Part shown: positions 11,240-23,356 of the stretch, piece after piece
Layout of the letters: every line of letters starts with the position of its first letter
Position numbering within the stretch: the stretch's first letter is position 1
NCBI GenBank assembly: GCA_002245135.1
Contig: NGBS01000305.1
Location: 1 to 64,000 of the forward strand
Source of the DNA: Proteromonas lacertae
Taxonomy: Eukaryota > Sar > Bigyra > Opalinata > Proteromonadidae
Length of the DNA stretch: 64,000 nt
Direction of reading: 5' to 3'
Notes under the pieces: generated by a model
The model's database searches: none
What the model was told of the DNA's origin: nothing
What the model saw: the letters and a program-made list of their open reading frames with translations, nothing else
Program-made: the position numbers and the translations under genes

Positions 11240-12650
11240 TTACACAATTAAATCATTATTTAAAAGAAATTCAATTTGAGGGTTAACTAAAATAGAAGTT
11301 TCAGTATAAAAAATAATTTCATCTCCCAATTGAAGATGCTATATATACATTTATATACTACTAATATATATATATTATACCCTAAATATAACTCTTCTAA
11401 ACATAGCATTATACTCATTATAAAGAGGAATATGAACATAAACTATTTTTGATTCTCTAAAAACATCATTATTCAATCCACTCAAGGCAGAATCAAGTTT
11501 TGTCTATAATTTTATAAATACAATAATAGTAATATATTTATACTAACAAGTTATATACAATACATCCTTCAGAAGGAGGATTGCAATTAATTTGAACAGA
11601 TACTTTACTTGATTTATAAGTTTTTGTATTTAATTTATAAATTAGACAAGGAATATCGACTGTATCTGATACAACAAGTGTATCTTCTTCTTTCATTAAT
11701 CTTGAGAGAATTAATCTAAAGAATACTACATCTAAATTACTATAAAATTGTTTGGAATATTTGACTTTACATTCTGATATCATTTGTCTCTAAATAAAAT
11801 ATAACAACAACAATAATAATAATAAATATACTGAATAACAAACTAATGGATCAATATCTATGTAAATAATTAAATTTGGTAATTGATTCTGTAGTATTTT
11901 ATTCTTCCAATATGTTTTTAAAAATGTAAATTGTTCATAAGTAATCTATTTAAATAAAATGCATCTAAAAAATACTAAATTCATTTCATATTGTAATAGA
12001 ATAAATGCCCAAATATATAAATGACTTCCATCAAATAAATACACAGTTTTATTGTTATATTTCTATTCATAATAAAAAATGAAAATATACTTTTATTACT
12101 TGGTTTATTAGCACAGTTAGATATATTGAACATAGTGTAAATGAATACTGCTGTGGATTTTTAGTCCATAATTCTGTAAATTCATCATCATATTGAATGG
12201 ATTTATATTTAATTCTGATTGTTTCAACTCTCTTCCCCATATAGTCTTGAATGAATTTAAATAAATTTGTTTTACCACTTTGAATATTTCCATCTATACA
12301 CCATGTTGAACCAATGGAAGTATTTGTAGTTTTTGAATTACGAAATAGTTCTTGTAATTCCTTATTCTGTGATAAAACAGACTAATCATCCATAATATAA
12401 ATAGGGTATATACCAAGATTTTATTGGGATCTACAACCAATCTGTCATTACCTTTAGACTTATGTGTTTCAACGATTTTGGATATTATTTCTTCTGATAA
12501 TGTCTTTAAAACACCTGATAAATAAGCACTTGCTGTAGGAGTTATGTCATTAACCAATTTAGCACTTTTTAATTTCTTTTCTAATACATCTGGTGGGAAT
12601 TCGACTTTATCATCCTTTTTCTTTTTCTCTGATGTTCTTTTTCTCTTCAT
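11240..12650 (-). CDS. H2A-like histone fold fused to a deoxynucleoside-kinase-like P-loop domain
   Basis: Seven exons separated by six 28-42 nt introns, all in phase 0 (12382-12413, 12063-12090, 11946-11975, 11790-11831, 11504-11543, 11339-11380), give a 398-residue product. A basic N-terminal tail (MKRKRTSEKKKKDD) precedes residues about 17-95, which align without gaps in the core to histone H2A: FP, then TASAYLSGVLKTLSEEI, then P..IL and KELQELF. A P-loop follows (DGNIQSGKT), then FDGSHLYIWAF and LPNLIIYIDIDP, the order seen in dNK/thymidine-kinase-like enzymes (ExNxGSGKS, ERS region, LPDLxxYLxxxP). Catalytic residues have drifted (D for E before the loop, FDGS for the ERS motif), so activity is doubtful. 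The C-terminal third is unrecognised. The splicing is consistent throughout. The two family calls are motif inference. Confidence 0.55.
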
Positions 12651-13100
12651 TTCAGAAATTAAAAATTCTTAAAGCTTGTCAAACTAAAAGTGATGAAAAT
12701 AAGTATTGATGAATAAAAAGTAAAATAAAGTTTATAAAATTATAAGAAATGAATAAATTAATGCTTTTAACTATCTAGTGTGTATAACATGAAGTTTTTT
12801 TTATTTATGACATCATAATAGTAAATATCTGTTTAGTAATGAATGCACAATAAATATCTCACATCACAATCACATTTCAATATGTTGGACATTCAAGGAA
12901 TGAAATTCAATTGATTATTATATCAACATTCGATGTATTACTCTACTATTCATTGGAAAATTACACATCATTTAGTCGTATATTCATCCAATGTGTAGAA
13001 AACCATTAAAAACGAAATTGAAAACTTGAATGTGATCAAGCCTTCTATTGATTGGTTAGTTCCTTTATTAATTCAATTTATAGATTTCTAACTGTTAATC
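12651..13100. other. Divergent intergenic region
   Basis: About 450 bases lie between the starts of the minus-strand histone-fold gene and the plus-strand carrier gene. It must contain both promoters. I see no frame, tRNA or repeat in it. Confidence 0.5.
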
Positions 13101-14131
13101 ATGTCTGATCCACTTGCTGGACTTTCAGGTATTAAAATTGTTATTGTAATATTTATTAACAGGTAGTCAAAGAGTATTAGCTGCTGTTCAACCATATTTC
13201 ACTGGTGGTTGTGGTGCATGCTTTGCTTCATGTGTTGTATAATTGATTAAAATATTTTGTATTAGATACATCCAATTGATTTAATCAAGGTTAGAATTCA
13301 AATTAGTAAAGGTAAAGCTAATCCAATGGCATTAGTAAAAGATTTAATCAAGAATGAAGGTGTAATGAAGTTATATGCAGGGTATATATAATTATAATAC
13401 ATACAATAATTAATTCTCAAAATAGTTTATCAGCAGCCGTTATGAGACAAGCTGTCTATGGTACTGCTCGTTTAGGTATGCACAGATCATTATCAGAATA
13501 CTTAAAGAAGAGAAACGGAGGAAAATTACCATTATGGCAATCCACTGTCTCAGGTTTAGTAACTGGTGCTATTGCTGGTATGATCGGTAATCCTTTCGAT
13601 CTTGCATTAGTCAGAATGCAAGCTGATGGTATGAAACCAGCTGAACAAAAGAGAAATTATAAAAATGTATTTGATGCAGTAATCAGAGTAGCTAAAGAAG
13701 AAGGTATTTTAACATGGTGGAGAGGATGTATTCCAATGATATTCAGAGCTATGGCCATGAACGCTGGTATGTTAGCCGCTTATGATCAATCCAGAAACTT
13801 CTTCTTAAGTCATATGCAAAACATCCTTCTTATTAACTTATGTGCTACTGGTGTTGCTGGTTTCTCATGTGCTTTCTTCTCATTACCATTTGATATGATG
13901 AAGACAAGATTAATGAACATGTCCAAAGATGCTGCTGGTAATTTACAATATAAAGGTTTATGGGATTGTTTCGTTAAAATCTTAAAGAATGAAGGTGTTT
14001 TAGGTTTCTGGAAAGGTTTCCTTACCTATTATTTCAGATGTGCTCCTCATTCAATGGTTATCTTATTGACAATGGAAGGACTTAACTCTGCTTACGAAAA
14101 ACTCTGTTTTGGGAGAAGAATTCACAAGTAA
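13101..14131 (+). CDS. Mitochondrial 2-oxoglutarate/malate carrier-like protein
   Basis: An SLC25-family antiporter of the mitochondrial inner membrane, closest by motif to the oxoglutarate/malate carrier (SLC25A11). Introns at 13129-13162, 13237-13265 and 13382-13425 separate four exons. The three carrier signatures are visible in order: HPIDLIKVRIQ, NPFDLALVRMQ and LPFDMMKTRLM. The second repeat carries the OGC-like ADG..PAEQ..YKNVFDA..R..KEEG stretch. The length, about 300 residues, is normal. Family knowledge predicts exchange of 2-oxoglutarate for dicarboxylates, linking matrix and cytosolic metabolism. Its codons are noticeably less AT-biased than those of nearby accessory genes, suggesting high expression. 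A related dicarboxylate carrier cannot be excluded. Confidence 0.92.
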
Positions 14132-14289
14132 GTGAGATTAATTGCTTTTGTAGTTGTTATTTTTTATATCATTAAAAACATATGATTGTGTTTTGATTAT
14201 TATGTTTATTTGTGCTTTAACTATTAAATATAAACAATATTTTAAAAAGAGTAGAATAATAAAATAATAATAATGAAATTGATTTTTGC

Positions 14290-16102
14290 TCAAGCTAATT
14301 GATATCCATTTTCAGCTGTTACCAGTGTTTTAGTAAGTTGGTATTGTACATTAGCATCTGTTTCACAAGATTTAACTCCAACAACATCTAATCCTCCACA
14401 TAATTTATCAGACATAAATGAGATATCTACAGGGAAAAATGCATCTTCTGATGATCCAGAGATAGTAAATTCTAAATTGCCTGAATTACTATCTTTATCA
14501 ATTAAATCAATAGTCCATAAGAATAAACCACTATTTGAATCGTACAAAGAAAATAAAAGTTAAAGAAATATAATAATATATAATAATAAATTAAATAATA
14601 AAAAAAAAAAGATATAAAATGATAATTTCCTCCATCCAACTGATTAATATGTGGTCCTTCAGTAGTACCAGTAGGAATAGCAATAGTAACATTATGTAAC
14701 TCATAGTTCTCATTTTGAAGTGTAAATTCAACAGATACTTTCATTGTATGTGAATTGTCAGCTTCTGGCCATACAACTACACTCAATGGTAATTCGCTTT
14801 CATCATTAAATGTCTTTGTCCATCTTATAGTACTAGCTGTTTGACCTATAGCGGAGATTGGTTCTTTCACATTTTTCATTTGTACAATACCTTGTGCGAA
14901 TAGTGTTTTATCAATCTTAGGTTTTACCATGAAATTAAATCCTCTATCTTCTCTACTCAATAACACTTTTGAACATAATGCGATTGAATCATTGACTGTA
15001 ATATTCAATATACCATTAATAGTCATAGAATTGAATGTACCATCTTTAGAGATATTAGCAGATACTTTTTCTTCAACAAATATACTGATTGGTTGAGATG
15101 GTATAGCAGGACCAGATGGTACTAGATTACTAGATAATTGTTTCTTTGATTGAGGTAACATTCCTAATTCACCTAATAACTGTTGAGTTGTATTCTTTGT
15201 TTTTAATGTCATACCTCTTCCAGCTGATGGTAATGGTTGAGATGTTTCTGGTATTGATGGGGATTGTTGTGGATAAGATGAAGGATAGGATGAAGGATAG
15301 GATGAAGATGATGATGTTGATGATGATGGATATGATGGACGATAACTATCACTACTTACAGCATCTGGATTGAGAGAATTCATGGCTCTATCTATATTAC
15401 TTGTTTGATTACGAGATGCGAGTTGTTTGGCTTTTAATTTCATTTGGTTTTCGGCTTCTTTTTGTTTGCTCTTTTCGATCATTAAGTGGAGTTTCTCTTC
15501 GTGACTTTCCATTCTCTATATGAAGATTAATTTATTAATTATAAAATATAAATATAAATACAAGGTTTGTATCGATTTGATTTAATGTAATTGTTTCTTT
15601 ATAACCACCATATGTTAAAGTTTCATCAAAAGCGAAGATTAAATCAAAGGTATTTTCAACTACTGCTCCTTCAGTTGTATCTTTACCATATTCTGGTATT
15701 AACTTTGATAATAAACGTAAAGGTCGTTAAATCTTCCATAATATTGCTTCCTTTTGTGGTGATAAGAACTAAAATCAGTTCATCGATTGGTTGATAAACA
15801 TAACGCAAGCTATCTGTTTCAACAAATGTGTGTTGTTTTGTTTGATCTACTACTAACTTTGGAAATGCAGCCAAAACATTCTAAGGTGATTAATAGCAAA
15901 ATAAAAATACTTCAACCTTAATTTTAGGCATAGAAACATATTGTCTTGCGATAAGTGCTATAATACATTAATTTATGCAATATTTAAAGGAGAATATTAT
16001 AGATGTATATAATGAATTGATATATACGTTTACCAGCCTTGGTTAATACAGCAACTGAAAGCACGACCTATTATTTAAATTATATCTAATGAAAAATACC
16101 AT
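14290..16102 (-). CDS. ARCN1: Coatomer subunit delta (delta-COP)
   Basis: Subunit of the COPI coat, which drives retrograde Golgi-to-ER vesicle transport. The first exon is only the ATG at 16100-16102; a short intron then leads to the longin domain ([33 protein letters not shown]). The longin domain ends in IPEYG...FDLIFAFDE and MESHEEK, as in delta-COP. A helical Lys/Glu/Gln linker and a Ser/Tyr/Pro-rich low-complexity stretch follow. The C-terminal mu-homology domain (about 15110-14290) includes [24 protein letters not shown] and [14 protein letters not shown]. Several introns of about 30-70 nt separate the exons. The gene is divergent from the small plus-strand gene at 16188, with an 85-base gap. 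Confidence 0.92.
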
Positions 16103-16187
16103 TTAAAAAAAAGTTTTTGATTGATCGAGTCAAGCTCAAAACATCCAATTAAACCCTAGTTTTTCTATAAACAGCTTTTTTGAAATA

Positions 16188-16630
16188 ATGCCAGGCAATT
16201 TTGTTAAGTCAGTATAATATCGTAAGGCTTATATATCGTTTAGATTATTCAAAACTATCAAGAAACCCCTGAGACCAATAGAGCTAAAATAGCTGAACAC
16301 CTTGCTATTGTTGAAAGACAGAAGAAATCTTCGTATCATAAAAATCCTATAATTGTATTTATATAGAAAGAAGATGTGGGATAAACCAGTTAGACCAATT
16401 CAGTTCTGGAAGTTCCCTAGATATAGTATGGTAAATAATTCACAAAAATATTGGTTACCATGGTATTTATTGTTTTTATTATGCATTTATCTAGTCCTGG
16501 TTACATTATGGGATTTGAAGATAACGATACAAGCAAACCAATTCAAGCTAACACAGTTAGTTCTGTATATTTAGATATAAATAATACGATAATAGGCTTT
16601 ATATCTTACACAAAGAAAAATCGATGGTAA
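16188..16630 (+). CDS. Small conserved-looking protein, unrecognised
   Basis: Splicing out three putative GT-AG introns (starting at about 16203, 16331 and 16463) gives roughly 115 residues. The product begins MPGNF, has a basic middle with KKMWDKPVRPIQFWKFPRYS, and continues WLPCPGYIMGFEDND to an aromatic, basic end (TKKNRW). No domain is recognised. The short basic Trp/Pro-rich body would fit a small mitochondrial or ribonucleoprotein component, but that is a guess. It shares a compact divergent promoter with delta-COP. The exon boundaries are the weakest part of this call, since alternative donor sites exist. Confidence 0.45.
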
Positions 16631-16761
16631 GTTTTAGATTAAATTATTATGTAATATTGTTTTTATAATATTTGTTTTTTGTGTTAATATTGTGAAATAA
16701 GAATAAGTCATTAAAACAATAATTCAAATCAAAAAGCTTGTGTTTTTAAATCTCTGTTGAT

Positions 16762-18412
16762 ATGAAGGTTTTCGTTATAGTTTTGGCACTTTTTTCGTTT
16801 GTATTTGCCTCTAAAAAACCAAATATTTTGTTTATCGGTATTAAGATTGTATATCTTGTCATAGTTGCTGATGATCTTGGTTGGTATGATGTTGGCTATC
16901 ATGATTCTCAATTAAGAACACCTACTATTGATAAATTAGCATCAGAAGGAATAAAACTTGAGAATTACTATGTTGAGTATATGTGTACTCCAACCAGAGC
17001 AGTATATCATTCATTTATTTATTTTCGCACATAGACATTTATGACAGGTAGATATCCTATGAGATATGGATTACAAAAAACAGTATTGCAAGCCTGGGAA
17101 GCTTGGTCTTTGCCAGAAAACGAAACATTATTGCCTCAATTATTGAAAGATGAGGGTTATATGAATTATGCAGTTGGTAAATGGCATATAGGATCTTGGA
17201 AATGGCGATATACTCCAACTTATCGTGGATTCGATCAATTTTATGGATACTACTATGGTGCAGAAGATTATTACACTCATTCCGCAAATGGTGGTTATGA
17301 TTTAAGAAATGAAACCAAACCAAATTGTGGTCCAGATTGTTCAATAGTCGATTGGAAAGCTAATGGAACATACAGTACATTTTTATTCACTCAAGAAGCT
17401 GAAAGAATGTTGAAAAACCATGATTCATCAAAACCATTTTTCTTTTATCTTTCACATCAAGGAGTTCATTATCCTACTGAAGCTCCTGAAGAATATGTAG
17501 ATAAATTCAAACACATTGTGAATATGAATCGAAGAAGATTTGCAGCTCAATTATACTTAGTTGATGAAAGTATAAAAAATATAACAAATCTTTTAGGCAG
17601 ACTGTATATACATTTTTCATATAATCATTTATAGTGGTTATTTGAACAATACATTGATTGTTTTCACTACTGATAATGGTGGGTGTTTATGCAACAGTGG
17701 AATGCAAGATAATAATGGTTGTAATTGGCCTTTGAGAAGTGGAAAAGGAAGTCAATTCAATGGAGGAGTGAAAGGAATTTCATTTTTAAGTGGATCAATT
17801 TTACCAAATAAGAAGAATATGACAGTATATGAAGGAATGTTACATAGTGTTGATTGGTTGCCAACGATAATGAGTTTTGTAGGAGGATCAATAAAGAATA
17901 AAACTCTTCCATTAGATGGATATAATCAATGGAATGAAATAATAAACAATGAAAAATCAAAAAGAAATGAAATCCTATTAAATACTGTGAAAAATGAAGT
18001 AGATGCTTATATGATGGGTGATTGGAAATATATAAGTGGTAAAGTGATAGCGTCGTTTGATGGTTGGATTCCAGTTCCAAATACAACTGAATCATGTATG
18101 AATATAATTATATAATATAATTATATTGTTTTAAATAGATAATTTCCCGAGTGAAGAATGTAAAGCACAAACTCCTGGAGATTATTTATTTAATATTAAA
18201 GATGATCCATTAGAAAAGAATAATTTGATAAATGAATATCCTGAGATCGTATCTGAAATGAAAAAGAAGTTGAAAGTCTATAAAGATGCAGCTGCTCCTG
18301 AGTATTTATTATTAATATTCTATAATGAATGAATAGAAATCCTCAAAAACGAGATCCTAAATCTGATCCAAAGAATTTCGATGGTGCTTGGACTCCTTGG
18401 GGTGGAATATAA
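16762..18412 (+). CDS. Secreted sulfatase, arylsulfatase B-like
   Basis: A lysosomal or secreted sulfatase that would hydrolyse sulfate esters of glycans. The N-terminus is a clear signal peptide (MKVFVIVLALFSFVFA), followed directly by KKPNILFIVADDLGW, the calcium-binding start of the family. The formylglycine motif is CTPTR, with the FMTGRYP block after it. GKWHIG, the HQGVHYP stretch and TTDNGG follow in the expected order. The C-terminus has the usual cystine-containing EC...LFNIKDDPLEKNNL segment. Short introns near 16837, 17008, 17602, 18095 and 18301 must be removed. The active-site residues appear complete. The substrate cannot be told from sequence. Confidence 0.88.
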
Positions 18413-18557
18413 GTGAATTGAAGTTAAATTCATAAATTTGTGATAATCACTATTAATAATGAAAATGTTATCAATTTATTACACTTTTTATAATAATTTT
18501 TTCGTATAATCGACTTTTTTAATCAAAAACAAAATATGAAACGAATATGATTTTGAA

Positions 18558-19650
18558 ATGAATAAATTCAAAAATTACTGCAAAGCTGCTAAATCGTTAG
18601 CAAATCAAGCTGTTAGTGGAACATACAAATCTGCTAAAAGTAAATATGATAAATATGTTGATCAAAAGTCTGAGTATTAGTGATATTGTAGCATTAATTG
18701 ATTAGATATATAGAATTTAAAACAAAATCATTAGATGGAGTGTCTGATGAAGAAATTGAATCATTTTGGTTAAGCGTATCTTCATTGCAAAACAAAACTA
18801 CACCAGATCCAGACTTCTTCTTCTTTTTAATGAAGTATATTGTTGAATATTGTTATTAAAATTAGTCAAAATATAAATAAAGATTGTTTAGCGCAAATAG
18901 ATAAAGATCTACCAAGAACTTTCCCAACCCATTCAAAACTAGGTGATCCAGAATATCAGAAACGAATCAAACGAATATTAATAGCCATAACCAATTGTTG
19001 TACAGATGTAGGTTATGTTCAAGGAATGAATTCTTTAGTCGGTTATTTATTACTTTATTGTAAAGAACAAACTGTGTTTATATTAATGACTCGTTTAATG
19101 AAAAGAAGGGAATATTGTTTAAACGAATTATTTAAAGAAGGATTACCGCAGATAAGTGTATTGACAAAACAATTTCAAAAAATGCTAAAAGTATTTTTAA
19201 TTTTATTTATTTTATTATTTTCTTTTTTCTAATTTATAGAAAGATGGTAGTAAAATAGCTGATCATTTTAAATCTTTAGATTTTGATGTAATTTCATTTG
19301 TTCTGTTAAAACAATGGTTGACTCTCTTTACTCAATCAGGAATATTGACTTTAGAAGAATTGAAGAAGTTTTGGTGTTTATTTTTCTTAGATGGTTGGTC
19401 TTCAGCTTTACAATTATCACTTATTATAATATTGAAGCATCAAGATGAAATATTAGAAATAAAAAGAAATGATTCGATGAATGAATATTTCAGTAAATTA
19501 TTCTCAGGATTGACAATTTGTCAAAATGTGGAAGATAAAATGGATGATAGCAAAATGATATATTTGGATGATTATGGTAAGTATAATGTTCCTGAAGATT
19601 TAATGGAGATGTGGAATAAAGCTACAGAGTATATAACAAATAATATTTAA
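18558..19650 (+). CDS. TBC-domain Rab GTPase-activating protein
   Basis: Accelerates GTP hydrolysis on Rab GTPases in membrane traffic. A 40-residue basic N-terminus (NKFKNYCKAAKSLANQ) leads, through introns near 18672 and 18836, into the TBC domain. The arginine finger is in IDKDLPRTF and the glutamine finger in YVQGMN, the two catalytic signatures. Later TBC motifs (FWCLFFLDGW) follow an intron near 19191. The product is short, about 300 residues, and consists of little beyond the TBC domain. The Rab target is unknown. The upstream neighbour on the same strand is the sulfatase, 145 bases away. Confidence 0.85.
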
Positions 19651-19798
19651 TTTAAAAATGAATTTATTCTTTTTCATTTAGTTCTTTTTAATATTAAAGA
19701 AAATAAAAACTATTATATATATTTCAAATAATATTTTAATTTAACAAAAAATATCTATTAAAAAAAAAATCTAATTTCTTTTTTCTTTCTGTTTATAT

Positions 19799-21326
19799 TT
19801 AAATATGTTCCATCTCTTTAATTTCATTCTCTTCTATCACATGACCAATATTCTGTCCCATTTTCACTTTATCACCTACTTTCACATCAAATTTATATTC
19901 CTTTTTAGATTCAAATATCAATACAACTGTAGAACCAAAATTGAATGTTGCTATATCATCTCCTTTGTGTATATGAATAGGATTTGAATATTGTTTTTCA
20001 TAAAAATGTTTTCCTAAGGAATCAGTGTTATTAAATATCTTTAAATTCTCAGTTATAAAATCTCTTCTTAATCTATTGGTTCGAAAATTTGGCTCCATAT
20101 TTAATTCAATACTTCCAACATTATAAGCACCAACAGCAGTTAAACTGAAAAATCCATTTTCACCTTCTCCAGCTAATAATACTCTTTCATTTAAAGCTAA
20201 TAATTTTGGTATTAATTGTACAGCAACAGTATGTACTGGAAATAAAGTACCTGGAAAATGCCTTCGTGTGTTAATACTCCACTTCAGTAGGTGAGTGAAC
20301 TCGATGGTAATCTGCTGGTGATAGATATAACACAATATAATATAAATTATCTCTAACATCAGTGGGTAAGAATTTTCGTAATAAATCATTTTCATTAAAT
20401 CCACCTTTTTCACCATATAACATTGATATTTCATGTAATAATTGTTTTTTCTCTTCTCTTAATATCTTTTCTTGTGGACTACATCCTAAGAATTGATCTA
20501 TTGAATAAGTTCGATGTTTGACTTGCTCAATCAATCCATTTACTACTTTTCCACAAACTATAACTCGACTGTCACAAGGTGAAACAATTGAAGCATTTCC
20601 TATTTGACGAAGTCCTGGTTTTAAATGACGAGTAAATAATGCAGATAATGAAGGGTAATGTGAGGATGGGAATTCTGCTTCTGACATGTTAATTCCTGTA
20701 CTTTTAACAAACCATGTATAAACGGGTGTTCGTAAAAATTTGGGGATGTATAATTTGGATAATTTTCCAAAGGCGTTGGAGACTAAGACTGCTGGAAAAT
20801 CCCAACGGATCTATTTTTAATATAATAATTATATTATATATTATACTCCTAATATATAAACTCCACCAAAAACAGCAGCAATATAGAAAATCACTCTCTT
20901 TATTAGCGTTACAGGTATAAATTCAGATATTATTATATATGCAATAGAAACAGCACAAATAACAGCTAGGATATAGGATTATAGTGTTAAAATATACCAA
21001 CTACTTTCCTAAAATAGTTAAATGCTTTATTTTCTGTTATATAATCTTCATCTTCTACAAAATATATAATAAATAACAATACCACTTTCTAATACGTCAT
21101 TAACTACGTCATCCTCGTTAAAAGTAGATAATTTATGTGGCTGTTTTTTCTTTGAATTATATGACTTCTGTAGGAAGATGTCATGGACATATTCAACTCG
21201 ATCATTCGGAGTTTTGCAAAAACCATTTAAAACCTCCTTTTCATGTGCCACTGCTAAATCTATGGAAATATAAAATTTATATGCAAAAATACAGCTCTCA
21301 GACTTGCTTGCTGGAAGAGTAGTCAT
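19799..21326 (-). CDS. Phosphatidylserine decarboxylase (one apparent frameshift)
   Basis: Converts phosphatidylserine to phosphatidylethanolamine, typically in the mitochondrial inner membrane. The exons read an N-terminal soluble stretch of about 90 residues, one or two hydrophobic segments (VVAVICAVSIAYIIISEF, VIFYIAAVFGGVYIL), then the catalytic domain. Recognisable blocks are LSALFTRHLKPG, SPCDSRV, YLSPADYHRVHSP, RRHFPGTLFPV and the autocleavage site FGST (usually LGST). In processed enzymes the Ser becomes the pyruvoyl group. The frame changes at about 20281 between HSPTE and WSINTRRHFPG, with no room for an intron. One surplus base explains it, so a sequencing error is more likely than inactivation. 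The start is 34 bases from that of the divergent polymerase epsilon gene. Confidence 0.88.
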
Positions 21327-21360
21327 TAAAAGATTTAAAAAAAATTGTAACGTTTTATTA

Positions 21361-23264
21361 ATGGTGAATGGAGCAAAAGCCCCACAAAATAGTTTTGGCG
21401 CTTTATTCTTTTATTTCAAAAATAGAATGCCTAATATTGTGAGAGAGGTATATTTTTATTATATTACAACTACTGTGAATAGATTAATAATGTTTTCAAG
21501 TTTTCTGGACTTACTCTTCAGAAAGAAGCAGTAAAATCGTTAGAAACATTCCTTTTAGACAATGTAACAGAATCAGCAGATAGAAACGAAATAATTAAAA
21601 ATGTCTTAGATTCATTGAAAAAGAGAATTCAATCAACTGGAAGTATATATTGCTATATAAGCATTTATAATATTAGTTTCCAATATAATCACAGATGATA
21701 CAATGGTATCAGTAATAAATGAATTATATGGGGATAATAAAGACTATGAAGAGAATATGTTTAACGTATAGTTATATGATATTATAAGAATAGTACTATG
21801 ATGCTTTTTCAATTAATCAAATCACTTATGATCCAATCAAACATACATATGTTTCAATTCCACCTCAATCTATAAACTGTCCACCATCAACCAAAATTGA
21901 TATATTCAAAAACAGATATCAATTAATCCGCCAACATTTATTACACAATGAATTATTTCAAAAACCAATTCTAGAAACAGGAAAAGTAACACATTTAGAA
22001 CTTCAACCAGTTGATTCTTTAATATCATCTACTTCAACATGTTATATATTGGGATTATTGAATTGTAATAGTGAAGATAATATAATAACATTAGAAGATC
22101 CAAATGGAAAGATTGTCTTGGATATAAGTAAATGTATATCTTTTTTTTTTTTTTTTACTTCTTTTTAAATATTATTTTTTCTTTAATTTTGATTGTGTTA
22201 TTTTTACAGCTATGGTATTGGTTTATTTACTGATGGATGTTTTGTAATTGTAGAAGGATCTATGAGTGGTGATGTATTCTCAGTTACACAAATGGGAAAT
22301 CCAATTTTAGTTCCACGAATTGAATCTTTGCAGTTAGTTCAACATATCCCAATTCTTGGATTAATTCCTTCATCAATTGTATATATATATATATATTATT
22401 TACTATTTGTTAAATAAAATAGGATTTTCAAAAGTTATATACTATAGAAAGTGAAATAAAAAACACATCAATTATTGTCATATCTGAATGTCATTTAAAT
22501 AAACATGAAGTGTTGGATAATTTCAATGGATTATTCAATGCATATAAAGACAATCCACCATCTTTGTTTATATTAATGGGAAGTTTTGTTTCAAAGGCAT
22601 TATGTATATATTTATTATTATTATTATTATTAAATAGCTGAAGATCAAATAAATCAATACAAATTATATTTCGATCATTTTTCTTCAATATTAGAAGAAT
22701 ATGAATCAATCTGTGAAAAATCATCATTTCTCTTTATTCCTGGACCAAATGATATTTCTCCACATACAATACTACCTCAAAGAGCAATTCCAAAGTATTT
22801 TGTAAGTAGTTTAGAAAAGATATTAAAACATGTAACTTTTGCAACAAATCCATGTAGAATCAGATATTTTACAAAAGAAATTGTTATTTTTAGAGATAAT
22901 TTGTATAATAAAATGTTAAGGAGCTGTATTAATTCACCTGACACTTCACAATTTACTGTTTCTGAGTTGCTTATGAAGACTATTATTGATCAACATACAC
23001 TATGTCCATTGTCATTGAATATTCAACCTAGAATTTGGTCTTATGAAGGTGCATTTTCTTTATTCCCTATTCCTGATATTGTATTATATATATATTTGAC
23101 ATTTATTATGAATATAGTTGATTTTAGGTGATGAAATTAATGATTCTGAAAATTGTTATGAGAAATGCTATTCTTTTAACCCAGGTAGATTCTGTTATGA
23201 TTCTTCATTCGTGACATACAATCCTGGAGCAGAAAAGATTCTATTCTCTAAAATCAGAGAGTAA
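21361..23264 (+). CDS. POLE2: DNA polymerase epsilon subunit 2 (B subunit)
   Basis: Accessory subunit of the leading-strand replicase, with an OB fold and an inactive calcineurin-like phosphoesterase domain. Exons separated by short introns (from about 21448, 21647, 21765, 22132, 22378, 22602 and 23082) give an N-terminal helical segment (FSGLTLQKEAV) and the block DIFKNRYQLIRQHLLHNELF. The OB region has ITLEDPNGKIVLDIS and GLFTDGCFVIVEG. The phosphoesterase part includes FIPGPND, TTNPCRIRYFTKEIVIFRD and the end block SFNPGRF. The motif order and length match POLE2/Dpb2. I chose ATG 21361 because it begins the conserved frame. Confidence 0.88.
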
Positions 23265-23356
23265 TTTTTATTTTCTAATTTGTTTAACTATTTAAATACT
23301 CCCCTAAAACACATAAAAATACAACTAAGGAATGTTTCACCTCAATGTAATTCAAT

